A stretch of 14,291 nt of DNA from Treponema sp. UBA1226 (lineage in GTDB: Bacteria; Spirochaetota; Spirochaetia; Treponematales; Treponemataceae), in NCBI GenBank assembly GCA_002309195.1, contig DBWY01000012.1, positions 108,370 through 122,660 of the forward strand, given 5' to 3'. This document shows, in pieces, positions 8,147 to 14,291 of this stretch. How positions within the stretch are numbered: the first letter of the stretch is position 1; every line of letters begins with the position of its first letter. The notes under the pieces were generated by a model. It made no database searches. It was not told the origin of the DNA and saw nothing but the letters and a program-made list of their open reading frames with translations. The translations under genes were made by a program, and so were the position numbers.

Positions 8147-9010
8147 ATGAAGAAATTTTTATCTGTTCTTGCAGTTGTTACTTCGTGCCTTGTCTTTTTT
8201 AATTCCTGCGCAAATTTTGATAATTCCGGGACTTCTTTAACCTTGACTTTTAACGGCAGAGATTTTATTCCTGCAGACGAGAGAAATGTGACGGTTCCAT
8301 ATACTGATACAGATACTCATGTTATGGTAAGTCTTTTAGGTGATGTAAAGAAGTCACGGGAACTCATTTTTAATTCAATTGATGAAAGATTGCATACAAC
8401 TTTTAACGGGATTCCAGTTGGTGCAAGTGTTTATATAATGGTTAATTCTTTTGATCCAGCAAGAAAAGATTTAACATATTTTATAGGTTCTGGAAAATCT
8501 GACAGAATTACAATTTCATCAGGTGAAAATTATATTAATGTTGATATGTATAATTTAAAACCTTTAGAAGGAGAAAATTATATTGTAAGAAATACATTTC
8601 CGTGTGTAAATGACAATGATGAAGATGATTTTTCTTACAAAGGAAACTTTGATTATAATTTTGCACCGGATAGTTATAAATTAGAGTTTAATATTTCGAT
8701 GGGTAAATATACACTTTGGAGTTTAAGCATGAGTGGAGGTAACTTTCAGCCTGTTTCTGAGGGTCTTGCCTACATAGATAATAATAAACTGTATATTACA
8801 GAATGTGTTTATCTGAATGTAATATGTGAAGAGCAAGGGTCTAACGGGAGTGAGGTCTATCCAGATTCAAATGCATGTGTAATAGTAGAATCACCGAGGG
8901 AACAGGTCATTCCTATTGAAGAAATAGTTGATCCATCTGAACCAAATTCGACATATGCATTTACATTTAAAAGCCAGAATGGTCTTTGGTTTAATTTTAA
9001 AATGTATTAA
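8147..9010 (+). CDS. predicted lipoprotein of unknown function
   Basis: The protein has 287 residues. The signal MKKFLSVLAVVTSCLVFFNSC predicts lipid attachment at Cys21; Cys14 (VTSC) fits the strict lipobox better but would leave a very short hydrophobic core. The mature part is polar, rich in Asp, Asn, Tyr and Ser, and looks beta-rich. An early stretch (SLTLTFNGRDF, then TVPYTDTDTHVMVSL) recalls immunoglobulin-like surface domains. An acidic patch (VNDNDEDDF) lies in the middle. I do not recognise a family, and no catalytic motif is apparent. GGAG (8137-8140) lies 6 nt before ATG. The gene looks more AT-rich than the oad genes to its left, which may hint at a different history; this was not measured. 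It sits alone between the repeat array and a strong terminator. Confidence 0.75.
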   Translation: MKKFLSVLAVVTSCLVFFNSCANFDNSGTSLTLTFNGRDFIPADERNVTVPYTDTDTHVMVSLLGDVKKSRELIFNSIDERLHTTFNGIPVGASVYIMVNSFDPARKDLTYFIGSGKSDRITISSGENYINVDMYNLKPLEGENYIVRNTFPCVNDNDEDDFSYKGNFDYNFAPDSYKLEFNISMGKYTLWSLSMSGGNFQPVSEGLAYIDNNKLYITECVYLNVICEEQGSNGSEVYPDSNACVIVESPREQVIPIEEIVDPSEPNSTYAFTFKSQNGLWFNFKMY

Positions 9011-9024
9011 TTCGTTTTGTTCAC

Positions 9025-9053
9025 AATCCCGCACAGTGCTGCGGGATTTTTTT
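9025..9053 (+). terminator. intrinsic terminator of the lipoprotein gene at 8147
   Basis: AATCCCGCA (9025-9033) and TGCGGGATT (9040-9048) form a perfect 9-bp stem with a 6-nt loop, followed by five more T. It ends at the stop codon of the convergent HD-GYP gene. On the minus strand there is no T run after the stem, so it works mainly for the plus-strand gene. Confidence 0.9.
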
Positions 9054-10542
9054 ATACTGTTCCGTTATAAAGCTGTTCAAGCTGTGGGCGACATGTGATG
9101 AAAATCTTTCCAAGCTTAGGATCAAAGTGTGTCCCGAGTGATTCTTCTATAATCGAAAATGCTTTGTCATAACTAAAGCTGTCTTTATAGCATCTTTTAC
9201 TTACAAGTGCATCAAATACATCCGCCAGGGCCATGATGCGTGCTTCAAGCGGAATGTTCTCTCCTGCAATTTTTTCTGGATAGCCTGAACCGTCATATTT
9301 TTCGTGATGATAGTGTGCAATGTTTATCGCAATCTTTTTAAATTCGGGGTCGTCGACTTCTTTAAGTACGTTTTCTACTATGCGCGCTCCTTCTTTTGAG
9401 TGCTTTTTCATTTTTTCATATTCTTCGTCGGTAAATTTTCCTGGCTTTCTTAAAACTGCATCATCGACTGCAATTTTTCCAAGGTCGTGCATAGGTGCTG
9501 CCTTTATTACATTAATGCAAAAACTGTCGCTTAAATATGAAAATTCTTCTGATTTCTTTAGCTGTTCAATAAAGATGCGGACGCAGTCACTTGTTCGTTT
9601 GATGTGGCCGCCTGTACTGTTGTCGCGGCTTTCTACCATGACTGCCATCCCGGTTACTATAGAATTCTGAATCGACACAATTTTCTTTGTTTTTGATTCG
9701 AGCGTCTCAGTCATTTCGTTAAACGAATCTGCAAGATCTCCGAAAGAATCTGCGCTTACTACATTTACACGCGTATTAAAATCCCCTCTCTTTATTTTTT
9801 CTGTTCCGGCTTTTAATTTTCTAAGCGGAGTGTCAAAGTAATCAAGAAAGATTATGCAAAGACCGACTCCAAAGAGAACAAGGAAGAATAAAATTATGAG
9901 AGTGTTTGTGTTTACTGTTATATTGTTGTTTAAGTGCGTTGTTATGTATGCAGAAAGAATGTAGAGGGTCGGGAATAAGCCTGCTGAACAGTAAAAAGCA
10001 AAGAACAAAAACCTTAACGAAGGATTCTTTACTTTTTTATACTGTCTTAGATGTCCGTCAGGGAAATACCGCGGAAGAAAAATCTTTCTGTGAAGGGTCT
10101 CAAGTGTAAAATATGTAATCGTAAAACTTAAAAGAAGCTCGAGCCCTGAGAACATAAGGGACGTAAAAAAGATATTCATTATTGCAATATCACGGGCCTG
10201 TTTTGCAATAAAAAGAGTTACGATTTCTGCAAGCAGATAAAAAATCCAGCCTGTTGCCCCAAGAAGTGAATATGCAATCGGAAGATTTATAAATCTTTCC
10301 TTGCTTTTTTTAAATGCATAGATAAAACATAATAAAGATGGAACGATGAATGTTCCTGCGGTAACATAATTTATAAATTTACTGTACTGTTCAAGAAATG
10401 CAAGCCATTCTGTCATGTAAAGGCTTTCGAGTGTAGGTTGCGCAAAACTTATCGGTAAAACTGCACCCAAAAAATTTGCAGTTGCTGTGATGATTCCGTA
10501 GAAAATACAGATTAATACACGGTGTTTTTTAGTCAGTTCCAT
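9052..10542 (-). CDS. membrane HAMP/HD-GYP protein, probable cyclic-di-GMP phosphodiesterase
   Basis: The 496-residue protein has an N-terminal membrane module with hydrophobic segments at about residues 8-30, 60-77, 88-114, 122-146, 178-203 and 213-233. A HAMP linker (about 234-285: DTPLRKLKAGTEKIKRGDFNTRV...FNEMTETL) follows, then a complete HD-GYP domain (about 292-496). Metal-binding signatures are intact: GGHIKRT (311-317), MHDLGKI with His352-Asp353, HHE at 412-414, DGSGYP at 417-422, and EARIMALADVFDAL. Intact HD-GYP domains of this kind hydrolyse cyclic-di-GMP, so the protein probably senses a signal at the membrane and lowers cyclic-di-GMP. The membrane module is not one I can name. 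No Shine-Dalgarno sequence precedes the ATG; see the promoter entry. The gene stands alone, convergent with 8147 and divergent from 10711. Confidence 0.92.
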   Translation of the reverse strand: MELTKKHRVLICIFYGIITATANFLGAVLPISFAQPTLESLYMTEWLAFLEQYSKFINYVTAGTFIVPSLLCFIYAFKKSKERFINLPIAYSLLGATGWIFYLLAEIVTLFIAKQARDIAIMNIFFTSLMFSGLELLLSFTITYFTLETLHRKIFLPRYFPDGHLRQYKKVKNPSLRFLFFAFYCSAGLFPTLYILSAYITTHLNNNITVNTNTLIILFFLVLFGVGLCIIFLDYFDTPLRKLKAGTEKIKRGDFNTRVNVVSADSFGDLADSFNEMTETLESKTKKIVSIQNSIVTGMAVMVESRDNSTGGHIKRTSDCVRIFIEQLKKSEEFSYLSDSFCINVIKAAPMHDLGKIAVDDAVLRKPGKFTDEEYEKMKKHSKEGARIVENVLKEVDDPEFKKIAINIAHYHHEKYDGSGYPEKIAGENIPLEARIMALADVFDALVSKRCYKDSFSYDKAFSIIEESLGTHFDPKLGKIFITCRPQLEQLYNGTV

Positions 10543-10548
10543 TACAAT

Positions 10549-10577
10549 ATTATATAACCGGTTTTTAAAAAAATAAA
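10549..10577 (-). promoter_or_regulatory. candidate promoter placing transcription start at the HD-GYP start codon
   Basis: On the minus strand a perfect TATAAT (10554-10549) ends only 6 nt before the ATG at 10542. The -35 region 17 bp upstream (TTTATT) is poor. The stretch before the ATG lacks a purine-rich ribosome binding site. If this -10 is used, the mRNA would be leaderless or nearly so. Confidence 0.35.
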
Positions 10578-10603
10578 GTGCAGTGATGTTTTCTAAATGA
10601 ATC

Positions 10604-10622
10604 CTAAGAATACGCTAATAAA
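10604..10622 (+). repeat. 19-nt sequence upstream of the first small lipoprotein, copy 1
   Basis: CTAAGAATACGCTAATAAA lies about 90 bp before the gene at 10711. It matches copy 2 at 11097-11115 in 17 of 19 positions. It may be a shared regulatory site, or a remnant of the duplication that gave the two small lipoprotein genes. Confidence 0.5.
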
Positions 10623-10710
10623 ACACTTATAAAAAAAGAAATAACGATACGCATTTAAATATGTTTATAAATCAGGAGAGAAGGGAAAAATTACTGTAAG
10701 GTGGAATAAA

Positions 10711-11079
10711 ATGAAAAATGCTTTAATTGTGATGGGGCTTGTTGTCGTGCTTTGTGCTTTAATCGGTTTGTTTCCGGGGTGTTCAGGTGCAGGTTCTTCT
10801 GGCTCAGGAAGTAGAGGAGACGGGTTTACATACAATTATGATACCTACACTTTAACGATCGATACAGATTATGATTACACTGTAAGCAAGCAGACGTATT
10901 CTCAGAATGTTGTAATTACTTTTAACGGCTGTCCTCAATATTTAACAGCTTTTAAAACTTCTAATCATGAAACACATTATGCAAACTGGCCTAATAATGC
11001 CGGAGAAGGTTTTTATAAATGCATTGTTACAATGCCTGCGTGTGATCTTACGGTAAGAGCGTATGATTTTCCGGAATAA
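10711..11079 (+). CDS. small predicted lipoprotein, unknown function (paralogue of 11267 gene?)
   Basis: The protein has 122 residues. The signal ends in GLFPGC, giving lipidation at Cys24. A Gly/Ser linker (SGAGSSGSGSRGDG) and a beta-rich mature domain of about 85 residues follow. The C-terminal pattern VTMPACDLTVRAYDF resembles the TMPxxDVTV ending of small beta-sandwich repeats in bacterial surface proteins. Two extra cysteines in the mature domain (FNGCP and YKCIV) and a third (PACD) could form a disulfide. AAGGTGG lies 6 nt before ATG. The stop codon overlaps a hairpin (AATTCTTT, loop GTA, AAAGAATT, 11078-11096) without a T run. The second small lipoprotein at 11267 has the same length, the same cysteine position and a similar C-terminal motif. 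No function can be assigned. Confidence 0.72.
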   Translation: MKNALIVMGLVVVLCALIGLFPGCSGAGSSGSGSRGDGFTYNYDTYTLTIDTDYDYTVSKQTYSQNVVITFNGCPQYLTAFKTSNHETHYANWPNNAGEGFYKCIVTMPACDLTVRAYDFPE

Positions 11080-11096
11080 TTCTTTGTAAAAGAATT

Positions 11097-11115
11097 CTAA
11101 GAATATTCTAATAAA
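11097..11115 (+). repeat. 19-nt sequence upstream of the second small lipoprotein, copy 2
   Basis: CTAAGAATATTCTAATAAA matches copy 1 (10604-10622) in 17 of 19 positions. It contains the palindrome AGAATATTCT and follows the palindrome AGAATTCT (11091-11098), so several AGAAT half-sites sit next to each other. Confidence 0.5.
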
Positions 11116-11158
11116 GATAAGTGCGGCATAATAAAAAACTTATTATTGCAAAAACTAC

Positions 11159-11186
11159 TTCAAAATAAAAATAAAGTGCGTATAAT
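11159..11186 (+). promoter_or_regulatory. candidate promoter of the small lipoprotein gene at 11267
   Basis: A perfect TATAAT (11181-11186) is preceded by a 16-bp spacer and TTCAAA (11159-11164, four of six to -35). It would start transcription near 11193 and produce a leader of about 74 nt that contains the 31-nt dyad at 11221-11251. Confidence 0.45.
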
Positions 11187-11220
11187 AATTTGCAGAGTTG
11201 AGTTTAATTATTTTTATTAC

Positions 11221-11251
11221 TGAACAGAATAAAAAATATTTTTTCTGTTCA
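11221..11251 (+). promoter_or_regulatory. 31-nt dyad between promoter and ribosome binding site
   Basis: TGAACAGAA (11221-11229) and TTCTGTTCA (11243-11251) are exact inverted repeats. The A-rich and T-rich centre pairs further with one T-T mismatch, giving about 12 bp of stem. It ends 4 nt before AGGAG (11256-11260). It could be an operator bound by a dimeric repressor, or an RNA hairpin that affects translation start or mRNA stability. Confidence 0.5.
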
Positions 11252-11266
11252 AATAAGGAGTAACGT

Positions 11267-11623
11267 ATGAAAAAGAATTTTATTAAAATTGCAATGGGAG
11301 TTTTACTTGCAGCAATGGTTGGAATGTTTGCCGGATGTGCAGCTACAACAGAATCACTTGGCAGCTGGGGTATCATCGTTGAAACTGGAGATGGTATCGA
11401 TTCTGAAATTTCTACAGAACAGATTGGAGAAGATCTTCTTGTAACTGTTACCTATACTGGTGATGCAGACGTATGTTATTTGTATGATCCGTTTGGAAAC
11501 GGTGAAAACATGGATACATCAGAATATGACTGGACTCCAGGTACTAACGGCGGAACAGTTACTTTTTATATGCCTGAACACAATGTAAGAGTTCACCTTG
11601 AATACAACGGTTTCCTTCGCTGA
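11267..11623 (+). CDS. small predicted lipoprotein, unknown function (paralogue of 10711 gene?)
   Basis: The protein has 118 residues. The signal MKKNFIKIAMGVLLAAMVGM with FAGC predicts lipidation at Cys24. The acidic mature domain of 94 residues looks like a small beta-sandwich (LLVTVTYTGDADVCYLYDPF, then GGTVTFYMPEHNVRVHLEYNGF). The ending, a strand followed by MP, three residues and alternating hydrophobics, parallels VTMPACDLTVRAYDF in the gene at 10711. Lipidation position and size also agree, so the two are probably old paralogues, although overall identity is low by eye. AGGAG (11256-11260) lies 6 nt before ATG. It has its own candidate promoter, a 31-nt dyad in the leader, and a strong terminator downstream. 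Function unknown. Confidence 0.75.
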   Translation: MKKNFIKIAMGVLLAAMVGMFAGCAATTESLGSWGIIVETGDGIDSEISTEQIGEDLLVTVTYTGDADVCYLYDPFGNGENMDTSEYDWTPGTNGGTVTFYMPEHNVRVHLEYNGFLR

Positions 11624-11663
11624 TTTTTAATTTATAACCTTTGATCCCAACCCCAAAAAGAAA

Positions 11664-11696
11664 GCTGGCTGCCCGATTCTCGGGCAGCCTTTTTTT
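11664..11696. terminator. strong, probably bidirectional terminator
   Basis: GGCTGCCCGA (11667-11676) and TCGGGCAGCC (11680-11689) form a perfect 10-bp stem with a TTC loop, followed by seven T. It ends the lipoprotein transcript from 11267. On the other strand the stem is followed by AGCTTTCTTTTT, a fair T tract, so it can also end the convergent D-lactate dehydrogenase transcript, whose stop codon overlaps it. Confidence 0.92.
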
Positions 11697-12690
11697 ATGC
11701 TTTAACTTCATTTACAAGTTTTGCATTGTCAGAAAAATCGCGTATATTCTGCAGTGTAGTGTCTGCAAGATTTTTAAGTGCGTTTGTCGTAAGGAATGCC
11801 TGGTGCGCTGTAATTATTACGTTAGGGAATGTCAAAAGGCGCGCGAGTACATCGTCGGTCATGATGTCGGTAGACCAGTCGCTAAAAAAGTATTTGCTCT
11901 CTTCTTCATAAACATCCATTCCTATTCCGCCTATCTGACCGTGCTTAAGAGCGTGGACAAGTGCCTTTGAGTCGATGAGCGCGCCGCGTCCTGTATTTAT
12001 GATGACTGCATCGTGCTTCATCATTTTCATTGAGTCGTGGTTTACGATATGTTTTGTCTGTTCGTTAAGAGGACAGTGAAGGCTAAGAACATCGCTTTCG
12101 CAGAATATTTCTTTTAATGTTACATAACGTGCTCCGCTTTTAGAAGCCCATTCTTCATTCGGATACGGATCGTATGCGATGATGTTCATTCCGAAACCTT
12201 TTAAAATATCTGCCATAATCTGACCGATTTTTCCTGTTCCGAGGATTCCTGCTGTAAGACCATGAAGATCACGACCGGTAAGTCCTTCGATATTAAAGTT
12301 TGCAGTTTTTGTTCTAAGATAAGCCTGCGGAATATGACGCGTAAGTGACATTAAAAGGGCAGCCCCGTGTTCTGCAACTGCATAAGGAGAATATGCCGGA
12401 ACTCGTACAACTTTAATTCTTGCTTCGTCTGCAGCTTTTAAATCTACATTGTTAAAACCTGCACAGCGAAGTGCAATTAATTTTATTCCGCATTCTTTTA
12501 AAGTTTTAATAACAGCTTCGTTTACGATGTCATTTACAAAAACACAGACTACGTCAAAACCTTTTGCAGTGAGGGCTGTATTTTCGTTCAGTTTGTAATC
12601 ACGAAAATCAATTTCGTAATTAAAGTTTTCATTTGCCTGGGTGAACGATTTTTTATCGTATGAGTGTGTGTCAAAAAAAGCGATTTTCAT
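11695..12690 (-). CDS. ldhA: D-lactate dehydrogenase (D-2-hydroxyacid dehydrogenase family)
   Basis: This cytoplasmic NADH-dependent enzyme reduces pyruvate to D-lactate and regenerates NAD+ in fermentation. It has 331 residues, the usual length. The nucleotide-binding fold starts with GTGKIG at 151-156, and the acidic residue after the second strand is Asp174 (IAYDPY), which favours NADH over NADPH. The catalytic triad is in the expected places: Arg235 in NTGRGALID, Glu264 in DVYEEES, and His296 in TAHQAFLT. The N-terminal part (RCAGFNNVDL, VPAYSPYAVAEH) matches the D-LDH branch rather than phosphoglycerate or glycerate dehydrogenases, though other 2-ketoacid substrates cannot be excluded. 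GGAGGT lies 6 nt before ATG. It is a single-gene unit with its own promoter, and its pyruvate could come partly from the nearby Oad complex. Confidence 0.92.
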   Translation of the reverse strand: MKIAFFDTHSYDKKSFTQANENFNYEIDFRDYKLNENTALTAKGFDVVCVFVNDIVNEAVIKTLKECGIKLIALRCAGFNNVDLKAADEARIKVVRVPAYSPYAVAEHGAALLMSLTRHIPQAYLRTKTANFNIEGLTGRDLHGLTAGILGTGKIGQIMADILKGFGMNIIAYDPYPNEEWASKSGARYVTLKEIFCESDVLSLHCPLNEQTKHIVNHDSMKMMKHDAVIINTGRGALIDSKALVHALKHGQIGGIGMDVYEEESKYFFSDWSTDIMTDDVLARLLTFPNVIITAHQAFLTTNALKNLADTTLQNIRDFSDNAKLVNEVKA

Positions 12691-12729
12691 AAAGTAACCT
12701 CCGTAAACTCCTGCAGTATCTCTGTAATA

Positions 12730-12758
12730 AATGTAATAAAAAAAATGCTTATCGGCAA
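12730..12758 (-). promoter_or_regulatory. candidate promoter of the D-lactate dehydrogenase gene
   Basis: On the minus strand TTGCCG (12758-12753), a 17-bp AT-rich spacer, and TACATT (12735-12730); each box matches four of six consensus positions. The predicted leader is about 33 nt and contains the strong GGAGGT site. Confidence 0.4.
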
Positions 12759-12779
12759 GGTTTGTATGCGGAAAGGGCT

Positions 12780-12807
12780 AAAAAAAAGGCTGCCCGAAAG
12801 GACAGCC
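12780..12807 (-). terminator. intrinsic terminator of the fusA-ATPase transcript
   Basis: On the minus strand GGCTGTCC and GGGCAGCC (12807-12788) form an 8-bp stem with one G-T pair and a TTTC loop, followed by eight T (12787-12780). It lies about 48 bp after the ATPase stop codon. A smaller inverted repeat, AGTCTT/AAGACT (12821-12835), sits between them. Confidence 0.88.
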
Positions 12808-12855
12808 TTTGAATTATCTTAGTCTTTTTAAGACTCAAAACTTATTTTTGAAAAA

Positions 12856-13533
12856 CTATTTTTCAGAAATAAGCTGTGTCTTTGCATCAAGCTTAAGAGA
12901 AGCAGAAGGTGTATCATCTCTCATTTTGAGGATGCTTAATACAGTTCCTTCTGGTTTTGCTTCGATATGAAGAACTGCAGCGATTGTTGCAAGAACTTCT
13001 TTAGAAGCGCAGTCAGAAAGGTTAGCACTTTCTTCTGTTGATGTTAACCAGATTGTAATGTTTTCTGATTTTGCAAAGTTTTCTACAGCTTTTGCATCGT
13101 CAGCAGTTACGTTCTTGATTTCTACACCGTCAATTACGAGTGCTGTTACTTTTGTTCCTGCATCTTTAAGAGCTTTTACAGTGTTGATGAGTTTTGCAAG
13201 AGTAAAGTTTTCCGGGTTAAAGTTTAAGATTACGCGTTCTTTCATAATCTCATCTTTAAGTTCCTGAGCGTTAGAAATGTTCTTCTTTTTTGCAATTTCT
13301 GCAAATACGCTTGAGTACCATGAAATTACGTTTGAAGATTCCTGATCAAATGAAACGTGAACAAGGTTCTTGTCATTTAAAAGAGAATCCATTGCAAACT
13401 GAACTAATACAGAAGTTTTTCCGAGTCCTTTCTTAGATGTAATAAGTCCAACTTCACCAGCTTTAAGACCGCCGTTTGTAAGTTTATCAAATGCACGGAT
13501 AGGGCTGCAGTCAAATAAATCTTTCTTATTCAT
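12856..13533 (-). CDS. small RecA/DnaB/KaiC-like P-loop ATPase, function unknown
   Basis: The 225-residue protein looks like a single RecA-fold domain. The opening (FDKLTNGGLKAGEVGLITSK) is the typical entry of the DnaB/RadA/KaiC group. Walker A is SKKGLGKT at 33-40, lacking the first glycine much as DnaB does, and Walker B is TALVIDG with Asp135. SFDQESSNV (61-69) places a glutamate (Glu65) after the second strand, where KaiC-like proteins have their catalytic glutamate. LTSTEE (163-168) could be the sensor strand, and the end (LSILKMRDDTPSASLKL) resembles the closing strands of KaiC/RadA domains. There is no second domain, zinc finger or DnaB N-terminus. AAGGAG overlaps the stop codon of the EF-G gene 11 bp upstream, so the two are co-transcribed and probably coupled. 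The partner or substrate is not known. Confidence 0.78.
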   Translation of the reverse strand: MNKKDLFDCSPIRAFDKLTNGGLKAGEVGLITSKKGLGKTSVLVQFAMDSLLNDKNLVHVSFDQESSNVISWYSSVFAEIAKKKNISNAQELKDEIMKERVILNFNPENFTLAKLINTVKALKDAGTKVTALVIDGVEIKNVTADDAKAVENFAKSENITIWLTSTEESANLSDCASKEVLATIAAVLHIEAKPEGTVLSILKMRDDTPSASLKLDAKTQLISEK

Positions 13534-13544
13534 ATGATCGCTCC

Positions 13545-14291
13545 TTATTTCTTTTCTGCTGCTTTTTCAGCTTTGTATTTAGCCTGAAGTTCTTCAGAAA
13601 CGTTTCCTGGAACTTTACCGTATTTTAAGAATTCCATTGTAAATTCTGCTTTACCCTGTGTAGAAGAACGAAGGATTGTAGAGAATCCGAACATTTCAGA
13701 AAGTGGTACTTCTGCGTTTACTACAGACATGTTGTTTTCATCTGTTGAGTCAACGATTACACCGCGTCTCTGGTTAATAAGACCAAACATATTTCCCTGG
13801 AATTCTGTAGGACCTTCAATAGAAACTTTCATGATAGGTTCGAGGATTGCAGGTTTTGCTTTTTCATATGCTTCACGGAAAGCACCGATAGCTGCTGTCT
13901 GGAATGCGATATCAGAAGAGTCGACAGGGTGATACTGACCATCATTGATTGTAACTTTAACACCAACGATAGGGAATCCGATGAGTGTACCTTTTTCTAC
14001 AGCACGGCGGAAACCTTTATCACAAGATGGGATGTATTCGTTAGGAATTGCACCACCTTTAATCATATCAACAAACTCGTAATCTTTGTCTGCGATCGGT
14101 TCAATAAATCCTGCAACACGACCGTACTGACCAGAACCACCAGTCTGTTTTTTATGTGTGTAGTTAAATTCTGCGCGCTGTGTGATAGATTCACGGTAAG
14201 CAACCTGTGGAGCACCTGTTTCTACTTCGCACTTGTATTCACGTTTCATACGTTCTACGTATACAGCAAGGTGAAGCTCACCCATACCCTT
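13545..14291 (-). CDS. fusA: elongation factor G, C-terminal part (domains III end to V)
   Basis: This translation GTPase moves tRNAs and mRNA through the ribosome. The frame is open to the window edge and begins with [19 protein letters not shown] (end of domain III), so the GTPase domain lies outside; the ATG at 14285 is internal. Domain IV carries [14 protein letters not shown] and [15 protein letters not shown]. Domain V carries [26 protein letters not shown] and [22 protein letters not shown]. The HKKQ-G-GQYG form of the domain IV loop and the FGxSTxLRSxTxGK segment are closer to mitochondrial EFG1 and the spirochete spdEFG1 group than to the common bacterial EF-G, as far as memory allows. 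A Lys/Ala tail ends the protein. The next gene, an ATPase, starts 11 bp on. Confidence 0.95.
   Translation of the reverse strand, partial: KGMGELHLAVYVERMKREYKCEVETGAPQVAYRESITQRAEFNYTHKKQTGGSGQYGRVAGFIEPIADKDYEFVDMIKGGAIPNEYIPSCDKGFRRAVEKGTLIGFPIVGVKVTINDGQYHPVDSSDIAFQTAAIGAFREAYEKAKPAILEPIMKVSIEGPTEFQGNMFGLINQRRGVIVDSTDENNMSVVNAEVPLSEMFGFSTILRSSTQGKAEFTMEFLKYGKVPGNVSEELQAKYKAEKAAEKK

Noticed and set aside
8147..9010. Horizontally acquired gene
   Set aside because: The gene appears more AT-rich than oadGAB, but composition was not computed and lipoproteins of unknown function are often AT-rich. There are no mobility genes beside it.
10661..10699. Leader peptide MFINQERREKLL before the small lipoprotein gene
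   Set aside because: The frame is only 12 codons with no ribosome binding site, and it has no run of regulatory codons. Its stop overlapping the next ribosome binding site may be chance.

Overview
The window looks like a treponemal (Spirochaetota) chromosome of moderate to low GC. The evidence is a Na+-pumping oxaloacetate decarboxylase operon in the order gamma-alpha-beta, several lipoproteins with the loose lipoboxes seen in spirochetes, a D-lactate dehydrogenase, and an elongation factor G whose domain IV resembles the mtEFG1/spdEFG1 type. The genus call is inference from protein style; no species is assigned.

Layout. 1-3729, minus strand: a lipoprotein, a small outer-membrane beta-barrel protein, and the first two thirds of leuS, which runs off the left edge. 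3814-7643, plus strand: a promoter followed by oadG, oadA and oadB, closely spaced with good ribosome binding sites. 7644-8146: no gene; it is filled by a structured tandem repeat array with a period of about 116 bp, three complete units plus a truncated fourth and a degenerate leading fragment. 8147-9010, plus: a lipoprotein of unknown function ending at a strong terminator. 9052-10542, minus: a membrane HAMP/HD-GYP protein, probably a cyclic-di-GMP phosphodiesterase. 10711-11623, plus: two small lipoproteins that look like distant paralogues, each preceded by a 19-nt near-identical sequence. 11695-12690, minus: D-lactate dehydrogenase. 12856-14291, minus: a small RecA/DnaB/KaiC-like ATPase directly downstream of the C-terminal half of an EF-G gene, which runs off the right edge.

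How it fits together. OadA moves a carboxyl group from oxaloacetate to biotin, and OadB (with OadG) releases CO2 while exporting Na+; the pyruvate formed could feed the D-lactate dehydrogenase encoded 4 kb away. OadA carries two complete biotinyl domains in tandem, which is unusual. The remaining genes are envelope proteins, one signalling protein and translation genes, with no obvious common pathway.

The strongest unexplained signal is the array between oadB and the lipoprotein gene. Each unit holds a series of inverted repeats, with partly structure-preserving changes between copies, and the array is bracketed by a 10-bp inverted repeat. It does not code for protein and is not a CRISPR array.
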